From positions 310,001 to 374,000 of the forward strand of contig JAACJP010000043.1 in NCBI GenBank assembly GCA_013368375.1: DNA of 64,000 bases, in the 5' to 3' direction. The notes under the pieces are model-generated. The model was not told where the DNA came from and did no database searches. It worked only from the letters and a program-made list of their open reading frames with translations. This document shows positions 24,580 to 38,234 of the stretch, piece after piece (within the stretch, counting starts at the first letter, position 1; each line of letters begins with the position of its first letter). The position numbers and the translations under genes are program-made. The DNA is from Tricholomella constricta. Lineage: Eukaryota > Basidiomycota > Agaricomycetes > Agaricales > Lyophyllaceae.

Positions 24580-27500
24580 ATGGACCCGACGAATTCGCAC
24601 AATCGCAGCGCGCGATCGCGCCGTCCTGCGGCCATCGCAGTGGCAGTAGAGGTGCGGATGGTGTTCAGCTCAGGCTCCCCCGTTTCGCTCAAATGCCACA
24701 TGCAGATACCTGAGGACATCACCTTGCTTACCCAGCCGAGATATACCAACAATATCAGATCTGTACGCCCCTCAAACCGCGCAGAACGTGAGGAACAGGC
24801 CCACTGAACTTTCACACTCCAGGGGCCCAACAAGGGAACCCCAGTCAAGTCTTCAAACATGATTCACTCGGGAACAGGGACGAGGGAGCAAGTCGTCAAA
24901 GGATTCACGAGCGAGTTGTTTGGCCGCCGCTGGAACAGCGCTGATCTCGTGGACCATGCCTTCGGGAATATCGTGTCCCTCTCCCTAGCCGCTCGCATCA
25001 TGCTGTCGTTCCTACATTGCAAGCTTCTCACTGTCGAACTAAACAGCAAGGAGCTCACAAAGGAGGAGTGGCCTCAAGCTTGCACCGACGCGGCATCATG
25101 GGCGCATGCTGTATCGAGCGGGTCAAAGACATCCGAAATGGAGAAAGGGTACGCCTGGACATGGAATAAGAAGGAATTTGGCACCGGAACAGAGCTTGGG
25201 GCTGAGAATTTCTTTAACGCCGTTGGAATGGCGGCCTACCTTTCTGCAGGAATAACCGATCACGCAGGCCTACAGAACCATACACCTACCAGCCGTTTCA
25301 CCACTTCACCCCGCCCACACTATGCGCTGCCACTTCAACCGCCCGATGGTCAAGATTGCCAGCCTGATTTGATCGTCCTGCCGTCGTCCGCGTTTGTATC
25401 TTTCTCTGAACGTGACCCAACGCGTTTGAAAGAATATCAAGGAAAGCCGTCTGCGGTACGCTTCATCAAAAGCAATTTTCCTGAGCTGTTTCAATGCTCT
25501 CCTGCTTTGTCGGCATTGGTCTTTGCAAAGAGTGAGCGTGCTTGCATCCGTGTTCGCGCAGCTCCTTACTGGCCGCTCTACAGGTACCGAGACTTCTCCC
25601 CGACTAGATTTTGAACTGCCACCGGATACAGAACTTCCACCTCCGGCTTTGCAGTTTGCCGATACTACTGGCTCCAACGATAATGTCGCCGCTTTAACTC
25701 GTGAGGAGCCCTCCGCGATAGACGACGGAAACGATAAGACCGAAATTCGTGACCCATACTCCTCTTGTGTCGACACTCCTGCCGAGTTGCTGATGAATCT
25801 AAAGGAGCTATCGAAAGAGCTGGATGCAAAGCAGTTCCCTCTTCCGCCCAAGTGGGTCGTCGATGCCATGACGAAGCATCATGATTCCGATTACCTGGAT
25901 ATGTCGCGTGTCTGCTTCCCTAATATCTTACTAGCCGGCGAGGCCAAGCAGTCAGACATCAAGGCAGCTGTGGTGCAATGCTCCGTTTATATGCGCCAGC
26001 AGCGACGTACTCAACCATGGCTACGCTTTTGCCTGGGCTTAATGGTGACGAAGAACAAGTTAGGGATTCTACGTGCCGATGCGATGGGCGTAGAGGAGTG
26101 TTTTTTCGAGAAGGATATCGGCCGTGGCGTCATCGAAGCTATCCGGCTGGCACTCGGCATTACGTTGGCGACGGACGAGGAGCTCGGTCTTCACCCAGCG
26201 TTCTCTTTGCGAGACACGGAGATGCCGTCGGTTTCTGATTTAGATGCGAAGACCGGTAAAAAACGCCCAGCACCCTCAACGAACACAGATGATCAGCCGG
26301 ACTTGAAGAAAGCACGGACCGCCGGTGCCAGTCCTTCTACGCGATATCCTGCACCGCCAGCAAAGTACCGATACAGAGAGGTCAACTTCGTTACCCTGGA
26401 GAACAGCAAGCTCCATCTTCCCGGTTCTCAAGTGTCGACCGGGAATCATACTCGATATTATACCAAGTATCTCCTCGAGGACCGAGGCTCCCTGGTCGGA
26501 CGGTCCACGCGGATCTGGTGCGCATACAGGGAAGTGTCCGGGTCGGAAAGGGAGTCGCTGGCCTCAGTCCACAAGATCGATTCGCACATGCCCATATTCA
26601 TTGGTCCATACGCTCTGAAATTCTACTGCGCAGATATCCAAACTGAAGCCTATACGCAAGACATTCTGATCAAGGCGAAAAAAGCACAGGATGCAGGGAC
26701 ATTAAAGCATGTGCTCTTGCCGACCGAGTGTGTCCTTTGTATTCCGTTTTCTTCTTTCCTATGAACTAAAGCATTTCTTTACAGCGTTTGGTATATGGGT
26801 AAAACATTGGACGTCGTGCGCAGCTTGGGAGGCTCAGTGAAAATGCTGAAAGTTACGAGCTTCGCCTTGAAAGATCGCGAGGAAATCGTCACAATTTCGC
26901 CGTTCAAACGCACCTTGGCACAGTTTGAGACGGCATATGAGTTCTACGGCGCTATCATCGGCGTCTTGAAAGGTGAGCGCTGGGACTGGTATCTGTTTTA
27001 TCACCCTTTCTAATGAGCTTGCAGCAATTGGCGAACTGCAGGACGCAGGCATCATGCATCGTGACATCAGCTTCGGAAACATCGTCTTAAGTGACGAAAA
27101 ATATGCCAATCCCGACAAGAAATGTGAAAGTGTCAACGTAGACTTTGGTGATGGTAATTCGGTTGAGGCTGTGCTTGTCCGCCGCCAATCCGCCCCCATG
27201 CCCTCGTCTGGTGGCCTCCATGACCTTGACATGGCCGCGTCCATTCCAAAGAGTGTGCCAAAACTCGAAGACCCGGTTCTTTGGACGTCAAAGGGCTTCA
27301 AAAAGGTAAGGCTCAGTTGGCGAAATTGTACTGCTCTCACAGCTGTCTTTGATAGATTTCCAAGCCTCTGACAAACGACGGAAACATAGGGCCGGATTTT
27401 CGTACTGTAAGTTTACATGACTGTTTTGATGACGCGATGTCCATGCTGACTTGGCCAGGGCACGACACCGTTCATGTCAATTCCACTTCTCTCGGGGGAG

Positions 27501-28009
27501 CAGAACTCTGTCTATGATGATGTGAGCCATACTATGCAATATTATCCTGCGACACTCACGCTCACTGATCACCATTCTTTCAGCTGCAGAGCACCTTCTT
27601 CGTTCTGTATCTCTCAATGCTCACCTTCGACACCCCGGCTCCGAACTGCTACCCGGAAGCGCCACGGACAACCTTGCCACATTGGCCGACAAAGGTGCAA
27701 CGATGGGCGGATAATTATGTGTCTATGGAGGATCTAGGGACTCGAAAACAAAAGTTCTTCCAATCTGACGCAAACTGGCTGGTATGTCTGATCGACAATG
27801 GCTTAAAGTTCTGGCTGGTTGATCCTGTGGATCGGCTGCTCGACGAATGCCACGGCGCCGCTTTGTTGGAATTCCAGCAGGCTATATGGGCGAAGGTACC
27901 GAAATCAACCGGTCGTATGGTCTTGTTCGAAAAACTTGAGGTCAAGCCTCGTGAAGTAGCTGCGGCTTTGGAGAGAATTGTGGAGAAACACAAGGATAGA
28001 CTATCCTAG
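24580..28009 (+). CDS. FunK1-type fungal protein kinase, copy B (intact)
   Basis: Exons 24580-24651, 24706-24787, 24878-25531, 25584-26727, 26785-26972, 27025-27305, 27356-27406, 27459-27521, 27584-28009 give 986 residues in phase. Catalytic loop HRDISFGN at 725-732, DFG at 753-755, activation segment GTTPFMSIPLL. Compared with A and C it has an extra 52-nt intron at 25532-25583 and a longer, more divergent N-terminal exon (MDPTN...). The kinase core is nearly the same as in A and C, while the linker after LPSSAF is freely diverged. The first three exons rest on alignment with A and C and are less certain than the rest. It lies in inverted orientation to A. Confidence 0.87.
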
Positions 28010-29005
28010 ATTTTATGCACGACATTCACTCTTTGTTACCATTCCTGTACTCTCCCTCACACGGAGCTCTTCAATCAATGATGACCACGGACTTTGCATG
28101 GGTGTTAGCATTTTCGTGGGACTACGTCTGAATGCACCCCTTCAGTCGTCCATCTCGCACCGCAGAGGACATCTCGCGTACACCTTAATGCATAAGTGCA
28201 TAACTGATCTCATCTCTCGCTCACACATGCTAGTCAAGCCAGGCAGGCATCACAATCTCTTTCGTACATTTTCGGACTTGACCTTGTATAGGCAGCGTGA
28301 AAAGTGTCGTGCGGAGACACACGCAGAATAGGTCAGCAACACCAGTGCCAGCGCACCTTTGTGCGCGCAACCGTGGCTTCGATTCCTTCCTGACTGACGT
28401 TGATGAAGTTAGAGACAAACGCGAAGGAAAAATCGAACCTTGATCTGGATTTGTCGTTTCACGCTGATTGACGCAGTCACGGGTACATCTTTACAGCAGT
28501 CGCTTGACATAATTATGACAATATCCAAGAAGTATCCACTGCAGCAGGCCATTTGAGTTCCGAAGGTCTGCTAATAGGCTATACTGATCGAGTGCTAGAA
28601 TATAGTTGATATGAATAATCCGATTATTGACCTTGGAGGGTCATCATCGTGTCTGTGGTCGTATAACGAGCGAACTGAGCTGACCCTGGCTTGGGGTGGG
28701 CGGGGACTTGTTCATCTGCGTGAGCATATCAAACTCGGCGCGCATACGCAGGTCGCGTTCCTCGGTGAGCAGGCGGGGAGCCTTGGGGGCCTGCGGAACG
28801 TCTCCTCGGAGCCCGACCGTGCGCTCGATGGAGCTCCAAATATAGCTCATTGGGAGGACATGGTCAATGTCGATCGCCATACCGGCGGGAAGTTTGGCAT
28901 TGAGCGATCGAGCGACGTTGATGAGCTTGCCGCTCGACATGGTGAGGAGATCCTCGTGGCAGCAGAAGGGTATGTAGAGTCGTGACAACCGCGTCCTTCG
29001 TTCAT
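24878..29005. repeat. Inverted duplication partner of 14541-18494
   Basis: Kinase plus downstream small gene occur here in opposite orientation to 14541-18494, with conserved introns, 3' flanking sequence (28010-28420 matches 15570-15160 reversed) and small gene. The two units are about 6 kb apart. Confidence 0.8.
28644..29005 (-). pseudogene. Damaged copy of the small kinase-partner gene
   Basis: Homologous to 14541-14945: PFCCHEDLLTMS, LINVARSLNAKL and PKAPRLL are conserved in one frame. The ATG at 29005 lies in another frame, because about 11 and 5 bases are missing after the MNEG start relative to the first copy. A start at 29015 in the conserved frame would add unrelated residues. Tail-to-tail with kinase B, 635 bp downstream of its stop. 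Confidence 0.55.
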
Positions 29006-29015
29006 CAGGCCACAC

Positions 29016-30330
29016 ACTCTGGCTGAGGCCACGCTACCCTGCGGGTCGGTTTTGGGAAAGCCGGTGACATTAGATCTCCTGCTATTAGTATACATATTTG
29101 GGCACTGAGCTCACGACGGACATGTCACGCGCGTAAGTATCCTGAGTAGAACTAAAGTTACACATGTATCTGAATACTAGTCAGTCATTGTGCGTATGAT
29201 TATAGAATGGAGCGACAAAATCGACAGTTGTTCGCCCCGCTACGCACCGCCCCGTGTCACGATTACTACAAGATGATAATAGCAGCGCGCATGCAATATC
29301 TGGGCGATCAGGGTCAAAATTAATCGACAGCGCAAAAGATAATACTTACTGAAATACCCCACACCGCTCAGGGTACTGTCAGTTGTGGCGCCCTTGCCGG
29401 GCAGGCAACAATCTCGGAGATTTGGGTCTAAAATTCGCCGAAACATGTGGGTTGTCAGTGATTAAAAGAGGAAGAAAACGACTGAAAAAAATTATACATA
29501 CATTACATTACGGGGCCTGGGCGTGCGCATAAACGAAACACGCGGTGCCTGGGAAGAGTGCTGTGGGCTGAAGGGCACAGGGACATTGTACAATGTGGAG
29601 AACCGATGCAAAAGATGTAAAAACTCATGGGCTTTTATATAGCCAGCGAAACGTTCCGAGCGGTGTGCGAAATGAAATGGCGGAAGTAGCCACGGTGTGG
29701 CGCGGGTGGACATCTTATTTCCGTGGGGCGAAGACACTTGGCGGTTATCGTACCTGACAAATAGTTAGCGGCACCTGGCAAGTGCAAGTAGTATATTGCT
29801 GACTGTTGAAGCGGGATCCGGAGGGATGGGGATGGGTCTAGTGAAATGGGCGTGAGTGGGGACTCGGGAGTTCTCCATCAGTCGAGAGTCAAAAACCTGT
29901 TGTTCAATCAGTAAATACGTTTCCCTGTCGACGACGACTTTAACATACCGGTGAAGGCAATAATAACGCTTACCTTGGCTTCAAAAACGTTCGAGGAGTT
30001 GGATGGCATAGGGCGGCGACAAGTTCCCGCTGTCGCACGACAGTGCTCTTGCCAACGCTGCCCGTTGCGCGTGCCTGCAGACAAGACCTCTCCCACACGG
30101 TAACCTTCCGTGCACTTCGCCCCTCCACTTTTCGCTCTCACTCCAAGTTCCCGACCCGAGATGACGAGGCGCCCGAACAGCCCTCGTGCCCGCCGCCATG
30201 CGTCCCAGTCGCGTCCTTGATGTAGTCAGTAACACGTATACACCGCCGTAGATTACTCATATACCGTGTGATACGACCATATATATATTCAATTTCGCCT
30301 TTTCTATCCCTCCCGCGTGTATCATAGGGC
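29016..30330. other. No supported gene
   Basis: Only short unsupported frames. It includes the right 21-bp repeat at 29067-29087. No further family resemblance. Confidence 0.35.
29067..29087 (+). repeat. 21-bp direct repeat, right copy
   Basis: Identical to 23844-23864 with different flanks on both sides. Confidence 0.75.
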
Positions 30331-30349
30331 TTTTATTTTGAAGTCAATG

Positions 30350-30880
30350 TGCGAGTGTATAAAATGTAATCGATGTCAGAATGATGACGCGTGTAGATAC
30401 AGTCAGTCAGTCGAATCGCGCACCTTGAGTGTCTGAGCCCACTGTCCATCGCCCATCTCTGTGTGCCCCAACGGCGCGTGGTCGTAGTCAGGCGATCGAA
30501 ATAAATCTGACAGAGAAAAGAAACGGTCAAGTCTGGAAATGGAACTTACCTCCGTGAACAAATTCAGGATCCCATGTGCGATGCTTCATCGACGCGATCG
30601 ATTGTGGATCAGAATGGCCTTGGGATTTGAAATTGATGTGCAAGGATCGAAGTCAGATTGACGACGCGTGTAAATACAGTGAGTTGATCTGCGTACCTTG
30701 AGTACTCGAGCCTACTGCCCATCTGGGTGTGCCCCAAAGGCGCGTGGTCGCTGTTCGGAGATTGGAATTGATTGAGAATTGAGTAGGAAAAGAGACGACT
30801 AGAGGGAACTTGGACGTGGAAAAGATAAAACTTACCTCCGTAAGCAGCGTTCTCGTCAGGAGAGATATACAGCGTCGACA
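30350..30880 (-). CDS. Putative gene with tandemly duplicated exon module
   Basis: Two direct copies (about 30375-30560 and 30650-30840) each hold, on the minus strand, an exon ending in GGAG followed by a GTAAGTT donor, then an intron and a second exon containing DHAPLGHT(E/Q)MG, ending at a GTRCGC-type donor. The two exon-2 copies read SPDYDHAPLGHTEMGD and SPNSDHAPLGHTQMGS. Protein conservation with diverged introns argues that the module was coding. Start and stop could not be fixed; sequence to ~31050 may be its 5' end. No family recognised. Confidence 0.35.
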
Positions 30881-31060
30881 CGGCTGCATGGTGTCGAATC
30901 TACTCGAAGGAGGCCTTGGGTACTCAAGGGGTCCACAGTGTCGCGCCGCCGTGTCGACTGTCTGCGAAAAAGCTGCTCGAAGCTTTGGAGGATGCGTCGA
31001 AGAGTGTGTTTCAACCTTCGGTACGAGAAGGTAATCCACGAAAGGAAGAGTACGAATAAA

Positions 31061-31300
31061 ACAATGGCCTTCAACAACCGGACCACAAGATTGCTTGTCA
31101 AAGATGAACAAGACGTGATTCCTGCTCTAGTTTCGGCTACCGTCAGCCACCTAGTACAGCTCGATCAGATGACTGTAGAGGATATCACCAGAGATCACAT
31201 CGGACTCTTGAGAACTATTTGGTGCTTGGAGATGCGAGTGGCGAGTCTGATAAGGTCAGGGAGTCACGAACAGTACTCCCGTATCTCAAGTATACATTGA
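31061..31300 (+). CDS. Small ORF upstream of kinase C
   Basis: Frame of 79 codons beginning MAFNNRTTRLLVKDE and containing LVQLDQMTVEDITRDH. Part of it is recognisable in the decayed copy upstream of kinase B (24120-24380), where the frame is broken. It may be a genuine short gene or part of the duplicated upstream region. Confidence 0.3.
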   Translation, partial: TMAFNNRTTRLLVKDEQDVIPALVSATVSHLVQLDQMTVEDITRDHIGLLRTIWCLEMRVASLIRSGSHEQYSRISSIH

Positions 31301-31761
31301 GCAGCTCCTCGGCCCCAAACAACTCGATCATATTCATCTACTAGCCACGCGCTTTGACTCATATGAGTGGTGCTGAGATGCGAGGTCTTTGAAAGATGGT
31401 GTGTGGCACGCACTGGCTGCCGTGCAGTGTGGAACAAATTGCAACTTCCACAGGGAAGTTCTCATATATTCATCTGTGTCAAATAAAATTTTGCAACATG
31501 GAAGTGGCAGCCCTCAGATAGGACTCTAAATGTAAGGAGAGTGCACGATTCAATCTCAATCTGATTTGATTCGAAGTGCCGCTTGAACCGTGACATCAAT
31601 CAATGTTTGAACCTGGTTTGAACGCTTGTGCGCGCTGCCAGCCCCTGTGACGACTCTCAACCTGCACTCCCCTATTTTTCTTCCGTTGCCCCGTGATTTA
31701 ATTTCGTTAGCAATCTTACGGTCATATCAAGTCCTCTTACCACTTTCTAGCCCCTTTTTCG

Positions 31762-34700
31762 ATGAGAGAAAAAACACTGTGCAATATTGGAGTCGAGCAA
31801 GCGTATGAGGTACGAACTCGCATGGCGACTTGCTTGCTATCATTGCTGAACCATGCACAGAATCCCAACACACTCGTCATACTTACCCGACCGAACTATA
31901 CTCGCCATTCATCTGACGACTCTACACGATCAGATGGAACAGTGGTCAAGCCCCCATGTTTTTCATCATGTCAAGTGCACTACTAATTTACGTGGCAGGA
32001 AGTCGATGAATTCATTTGTACCTTGCTCAATGATAACCGCTGGCACAATGCTGATCTCGTGGACCATGTCTTGGGTGGTGTCGTGTCTGTTCCTTTAGCC
32101 GCTCGTATCATGCTGTCCTTTCTATGCTGTGGAGTCCTCACTGTCGAGTTGAACGGCGCGAACGTGGATCGTGACCAGTGGCCTGAAGCGTGTAACCATG
32201 CGGCCTCGTGTGCAAGCTTTGCTTCGAAGACTGATTCAACTTCTGAAACCAAGGACTACGTCTGGACATGGGCGAAGGAATTGGGCTCTGGAACAGGGTG
32301 TAACGCCGGGGATTTCTTCAATACTATCGGGACGGCGGCCTATCTTGCTGCTGGTATGACCGATCAAGCACGATTATCGAACCGTACACCTACCGTACGA
32401 TTTACCCCTCTCTCCTGGCATCCTCTGCCACTTTACCCCTCCAATGCACAAGGCTACCAGCCGGACTTTATTGCTTTGTCGTCGTCCGCCTTTGTATCTG
32501 ACCGTGACCCAACGCGTCTGAACGAATATGAAGAGAGGCCGTCCGCTCTGGGCTATATCGAAACACACTTTCCTAGTCTTTTCGAACCGTATTCTCGTCT
32601 CTTGTCAGCCCCTATGGCACTCACGACGGATAGCGATCATTCCGGAAGCGGTACCGCCCAATCTCTGAGCACCCAGCCGAAAGACGCGGAGCCCGACTCT
32701 CAGTTGCTGTCAAATCTAGTGGAGCTATCGACTCAGCTTCAAATGAACCAGCTCCCAGTCCCCCCTACGTGGTTCGCGAGCACCGTGAAGAGGTACCGTG
32801 AGTCTCGTTTTCTGGACATGTCGCGTGTTTGCTTGCCCAATGTCCTGGTGCCGGGGGAGGGACAACAGACGCGCATGGGGCCAGCTGTGGCACGGTGTTC
32901 TGTTCATATGCACCAGCAGCGACGTACACAACCCTGGCTACGGTTCTCCCTGGGTCTGATGGCGACGAAGGACGAGCTCGGACTTCTGCGTGCTGACGCG
33001 ACAGGGATGGAGGGGTGCGTTTTCAGGAAGGATACTGGGCGTGGCGTGATCGAAGCCATCCGGCTATCGCTCGGAATCATGTTAGCGACGGATCAAGAGC
33101 TGGGCCACCATCCAGCGTTCTCGTTGCGGGACACGGAGGCGCCGTCGGTGCCAGAATTAGATGCGACGACCGGCGACCAACGCCCAGCACCCGCAACGAA
33201 TCCAGAAGATCAGTGAAGAAAGCAAGGACCGACGGTGCCAGTCCTTCGATGCGAGATCCTCCACTACCAGCAAAGTACCGATTTAAAGAGGTCAATTTCA
33301 TTACGCTGGAGAACAGCAAGCGCCATCTTCCAGAGTCTCTAGTGTCGACCGAGACTCATACTCGATATTACACCAAGTATCTCCTCGAAGACCGAGGCTC
33401 CCTCGTCGGACGGTGCACGCGGATCTGGTGTGCATACCGGGAGGTGTCGGGGTCGGAAAGGGAGTCCCTGGCCTCAGTCCACAAGATCGATCCTGACGTG
33501 CCCATCCTTATCGGTCCATACGCTCTGAAGTTTTACTGCGCAGATATACACACTGATACCTATACGCAAGACATTCTGAAGGTGGCGCAGAAGGCACAGG
33601 ACGCAGGGATAATCAAACATGTACTCTTGCCGACCGAGTGCGTCATTTGTATCCATCCATCCATGTGCAGCTAAATGATGTTTCATTTTGTAGTGTCTGG
33701 TACTTGGGTAAAATCTCGGACGTCGTGCGCAATTCAAAGATCGTTGCCACAAAACACGAAAACACGCTTTTTGATAGTATCAAAGACCGAGAGGAAACTG
33801 TCACAATCTCGGCGTTCAAACGCACGTTGGCCCAATTCGAGACGGGCTACGAGTTCTACGGCGCTATCATCGGCGTGCTGAAAGGTGAGCGCTCGGGCTG
33901 CTCTATCCCTCAGGCTCACCCATTTTGACTGAGCTCGCAGCAATCGGCGAACTACAGGACGCAGGCTTGATCCATCGCGACATCAGCTTCGGAAACATCG
34001 TCTTAAGTGACGAAAAATATGCCAATCCCGACAAGAAATGTGAAAGCGTCAACGTAGACTTTGGTGATGGTAATTCGGTTGAGGCTGTGCTTGTCCGCCG
34101 CCAATCCGCCCCCATGCCCTCGTCTGGTGGCCTCCATGACCTTGACATGGCCGCCTCCATTCCAAAGAGTGTACCAAAACTCGAACACCTGGTTCTTTGG
34201 ACGTCAAAGGGCTTGAAAAAGGTAAGGCTCAGTTGGCAAAATTGTACTGCTCTCACAGCTGTCTTTGATAGATTTCCAAGCCTCTGACAAACGAGGGAAA
34301 CATAGGGCCGGATTTTCGTACTGTAAGTTACATGACTGCTTTGATGACGCGATGTCCATGCTGACTTGGCCAGGGCACGATACCGTTCATGTCAATTCCA
34401 CTTCTCTCGGGGGAGCCGAACTCTGTCTATGATGATGTGAGCCATACTATGCAATATTATCCTGCGACACTCACTGATTACCATTCTTTCAGCTGCAGAG
34501 CACCTTCTTCGTTCTCTATCTCTCAATGCTCACCTTCGACACCCCGGCTCCGAACTGCTACCCGGAAGCGCCACGGACAACCTTGCCACATTGGCCGACA
34601 GAGGTGCAAGAATGGGCGGATGATTATGTGTCTATGAAGGATCTAGGGATTCGAAAACAAGACTTCTTCCAATCTAGAGCAGGCTGGCTGGTATGTCTGA

Positions 34701-34915
34701 TCGACAATGGCTTAAAGTTCTGGCTGGTTGATCCTGTGGATCGGACGCTCGACGAATGCCACGGCGCCGCTTTGTTGGAATTCCACCAGGCCATATGGAA
34801 CTGGTTAGAAGACAAAGGGGGTGTGTACATGAGGACCAACGTTGGTGCCAAACCTCGTGAAGTAGCTGCCGCTTTGGAGAGAATTGTGGAGCAACACAAG
34901 GATAGAATATCCTAG
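31762..34915 (+). pseudogene. FunK1-type kinase, copy C, broken by a 7-bp deletion
   Basis: Exons 31762-31809, 31861-31941, 31999-33637, 33694-33884, 33941-34221, 34272-34322, 34374-34436, 34493-34915 match copy A one to one. Catalytic loop HRDISFGN, DFG and activation segment are all present. At 33213/33214, seven bases (CCGGACT) present in both A and B after GATCAG are missing, creating an immediate TGA and shifting the frame before the kinase core. The downstream frame is still open and conserved, so the loss looks recent. A truncated N-terminal protein of about 480 residues could still be made. Confidence 0.85.
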
Positions 34916-35246
34916 ATTTCATACACGACAATCACACTTTTGTTTTTATGCCACTTACTCTGTAGTAGTAGTAGCAGCATTACCGGCATGGCTGTAAATA
35001 CTTGAACGTCATTCACAGCTATATCGTTCCCCTGGTCGCAAGAAATGGTGTTCTGATTTGTGCGCCCATTTGGTATATACATCGACATCGAGCAGCGCCG
35101 AGCAGCGCCGTCGCCACAACTCCGACACGCCTTGTAATTAATTCTGTAATCGTTAGAAATAGCCAGTTCGGATTAATAAATCTGTCATCGGTACATATAT
35201 AGAATCCTCATGGGAGTTCGAGAAAGCAACACGGGGGCCAAATTTT
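34916..35246. other. Intergenic between kinase C and the OYE gene
   Basis: AT-rich, no gene. Contains a tandem AGCAGCGCCG pair near 35093-35110. The homology between kinase 3' flanks ends soon after 34925. Confidence 0.4.
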
Positions 35247-36739
<1,493 letters not shown>

Positions 36740-36952
36740 CTAAGTAAGTCGGTTGTGGTGGTGAGGTGAAGGCTCCGGTTATCAAATTAACCGGAGTAAG
36801 GCCAAGGCAGCTGGTTTATAACGAAAACAAATATCACGCTATCTTTTCGTCATTGCAACGACATGGTTGACGCGTCAATATCCACTGAAGTGGGATGTTA
36901 TGTGATACATGCCTTTGTATACTCTGATTTGAACTCGATAATAAATCCCTTC

Positions 36953-38234
36953 CTACCCGTCCAACGACGGAGCACGTCCTTTAACATGTACCCGCGCATC
37001 TTCTGGTAAATCCAACCCAAACACCTCCTTCAACGCTCGTATCCTCTCCAAATCGCTGCCCAACGTCCGAATCATAACTGAACTGCTCCCAATATTCCTC
37101 CTCACCTCTCTCCCAAACATCACATACTTGAACATCAACGTGCTCTTGACACCTTCAGTCACCTGGCGTCTTTCCGCTTCTGCCTGGGCCCTTGCTTCTT
37201 CGTCAGAAGGGTCGACATTATCTAGAAATTCGTATTTGATGCATAGAAGGTTATGCCAGAATATACCCTCAGGTTTCGTTGAGATGACGAGGGAGGCGTT
37301 CTCTGCATCGATGGGGAAGCATTCGTTCTCGGCGAAAGTGTAGAGCAGCCGCCAGGGAAGGGGGGTGCCGTCACTCCTCGTGTGGCACAGCTCCAGCGTC
37401 CAAAGATAGTCTGCACGAGACGTCAAGGCGCCAGCAACGTCTGGGCAGAAATAAATATCCAGGATCAATGTTTGAGGTGGTAGATAAAAGTCCCTACCGA
37501 GACTAGATGAGGGATGTACGCCCCGCCTCAGTCGATGCTTCTCCATCGCTGTGGTCCCCATGACTGTGTTCCCCTCTCTATCAGAGAGAAGGATCGGCCT
37601 CACGAGTCCCGTCGAGCCAAAACCGACGTCGACGAGATACGTCTCGTTACTTCCTTTGTAAGGTTGTACGAAGACGACCATATGCGAGGTTGCTGTGAAC
37701 TTTGGTGGGTTTTTTACGTCTTCTGGGGTCATGTTCACACGTGCCGAGCCAGCATACGCTCTGCGAAACAACCCGAAGTCAGCGGCCTCTCAGATATGTG
37801 GAGCAAGTGTAAGTACCGGTACCCGAGCCCCCGCAACATGTTCATGAACAGCCCATTCTGTCCGAAACAGTATGAACCTTTGTGGTTGATGACCATCCTT
37901 TCAAATGCGCCCTGAAGGCTCACATCAATCGTATGGTGGGCGGTACTGTCCATTCAACCGAAGCCATTCAGCTCCCAATACCCTATAGTATACTCATCGG
38001 GACTCACTAGTGCATTTCGGTGTTCTCGAACGGGAACGCGATGAGATGCAGCCTCGTCAACACCTCGAGGTGGTCTAGCGTGTGAGGGAAGGCGCCGCCT
38101 GATATCTCAGCATCGCTGTAGGATCTTGGAAATCCAATCCGAGAGAGCCATTGGATGATTTGACCGGCCGAGTATGCGGAGGGAAGGGGCTTGATGTATT
38201 GCCCGTCCTGGAGAGTTCCAGCGTCGGTGGGCAT
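36953..38234 (-). CDS. Arylamine N-acetyltransferase (NAT)
   Basis: Exons 38234-38008, 37945-37817, 37760-36953 give 387 residues. The enzyme moves an acyl group from acyl-CoA to arylamines or hydrazines. The catalytic triad is visible: Cys102 in GSYCFGQN, His145 in ATSHMVV, Asp163 in YLVDVGFG. The N-terminal helical bundle contains IAFPFENTEMHY, typical of NATs. The protein is longer than bacterial and animal NATs (~280-290 residues), with the extra length mostly C-terminal, as in fungal members. The ATG at 38234 is chosen because the open frame upstream lacks family sequence. Next to the Old Yellow Enzyme, a xenobiotic-handling pair is plausible. Intact. Confidence 0.93.
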
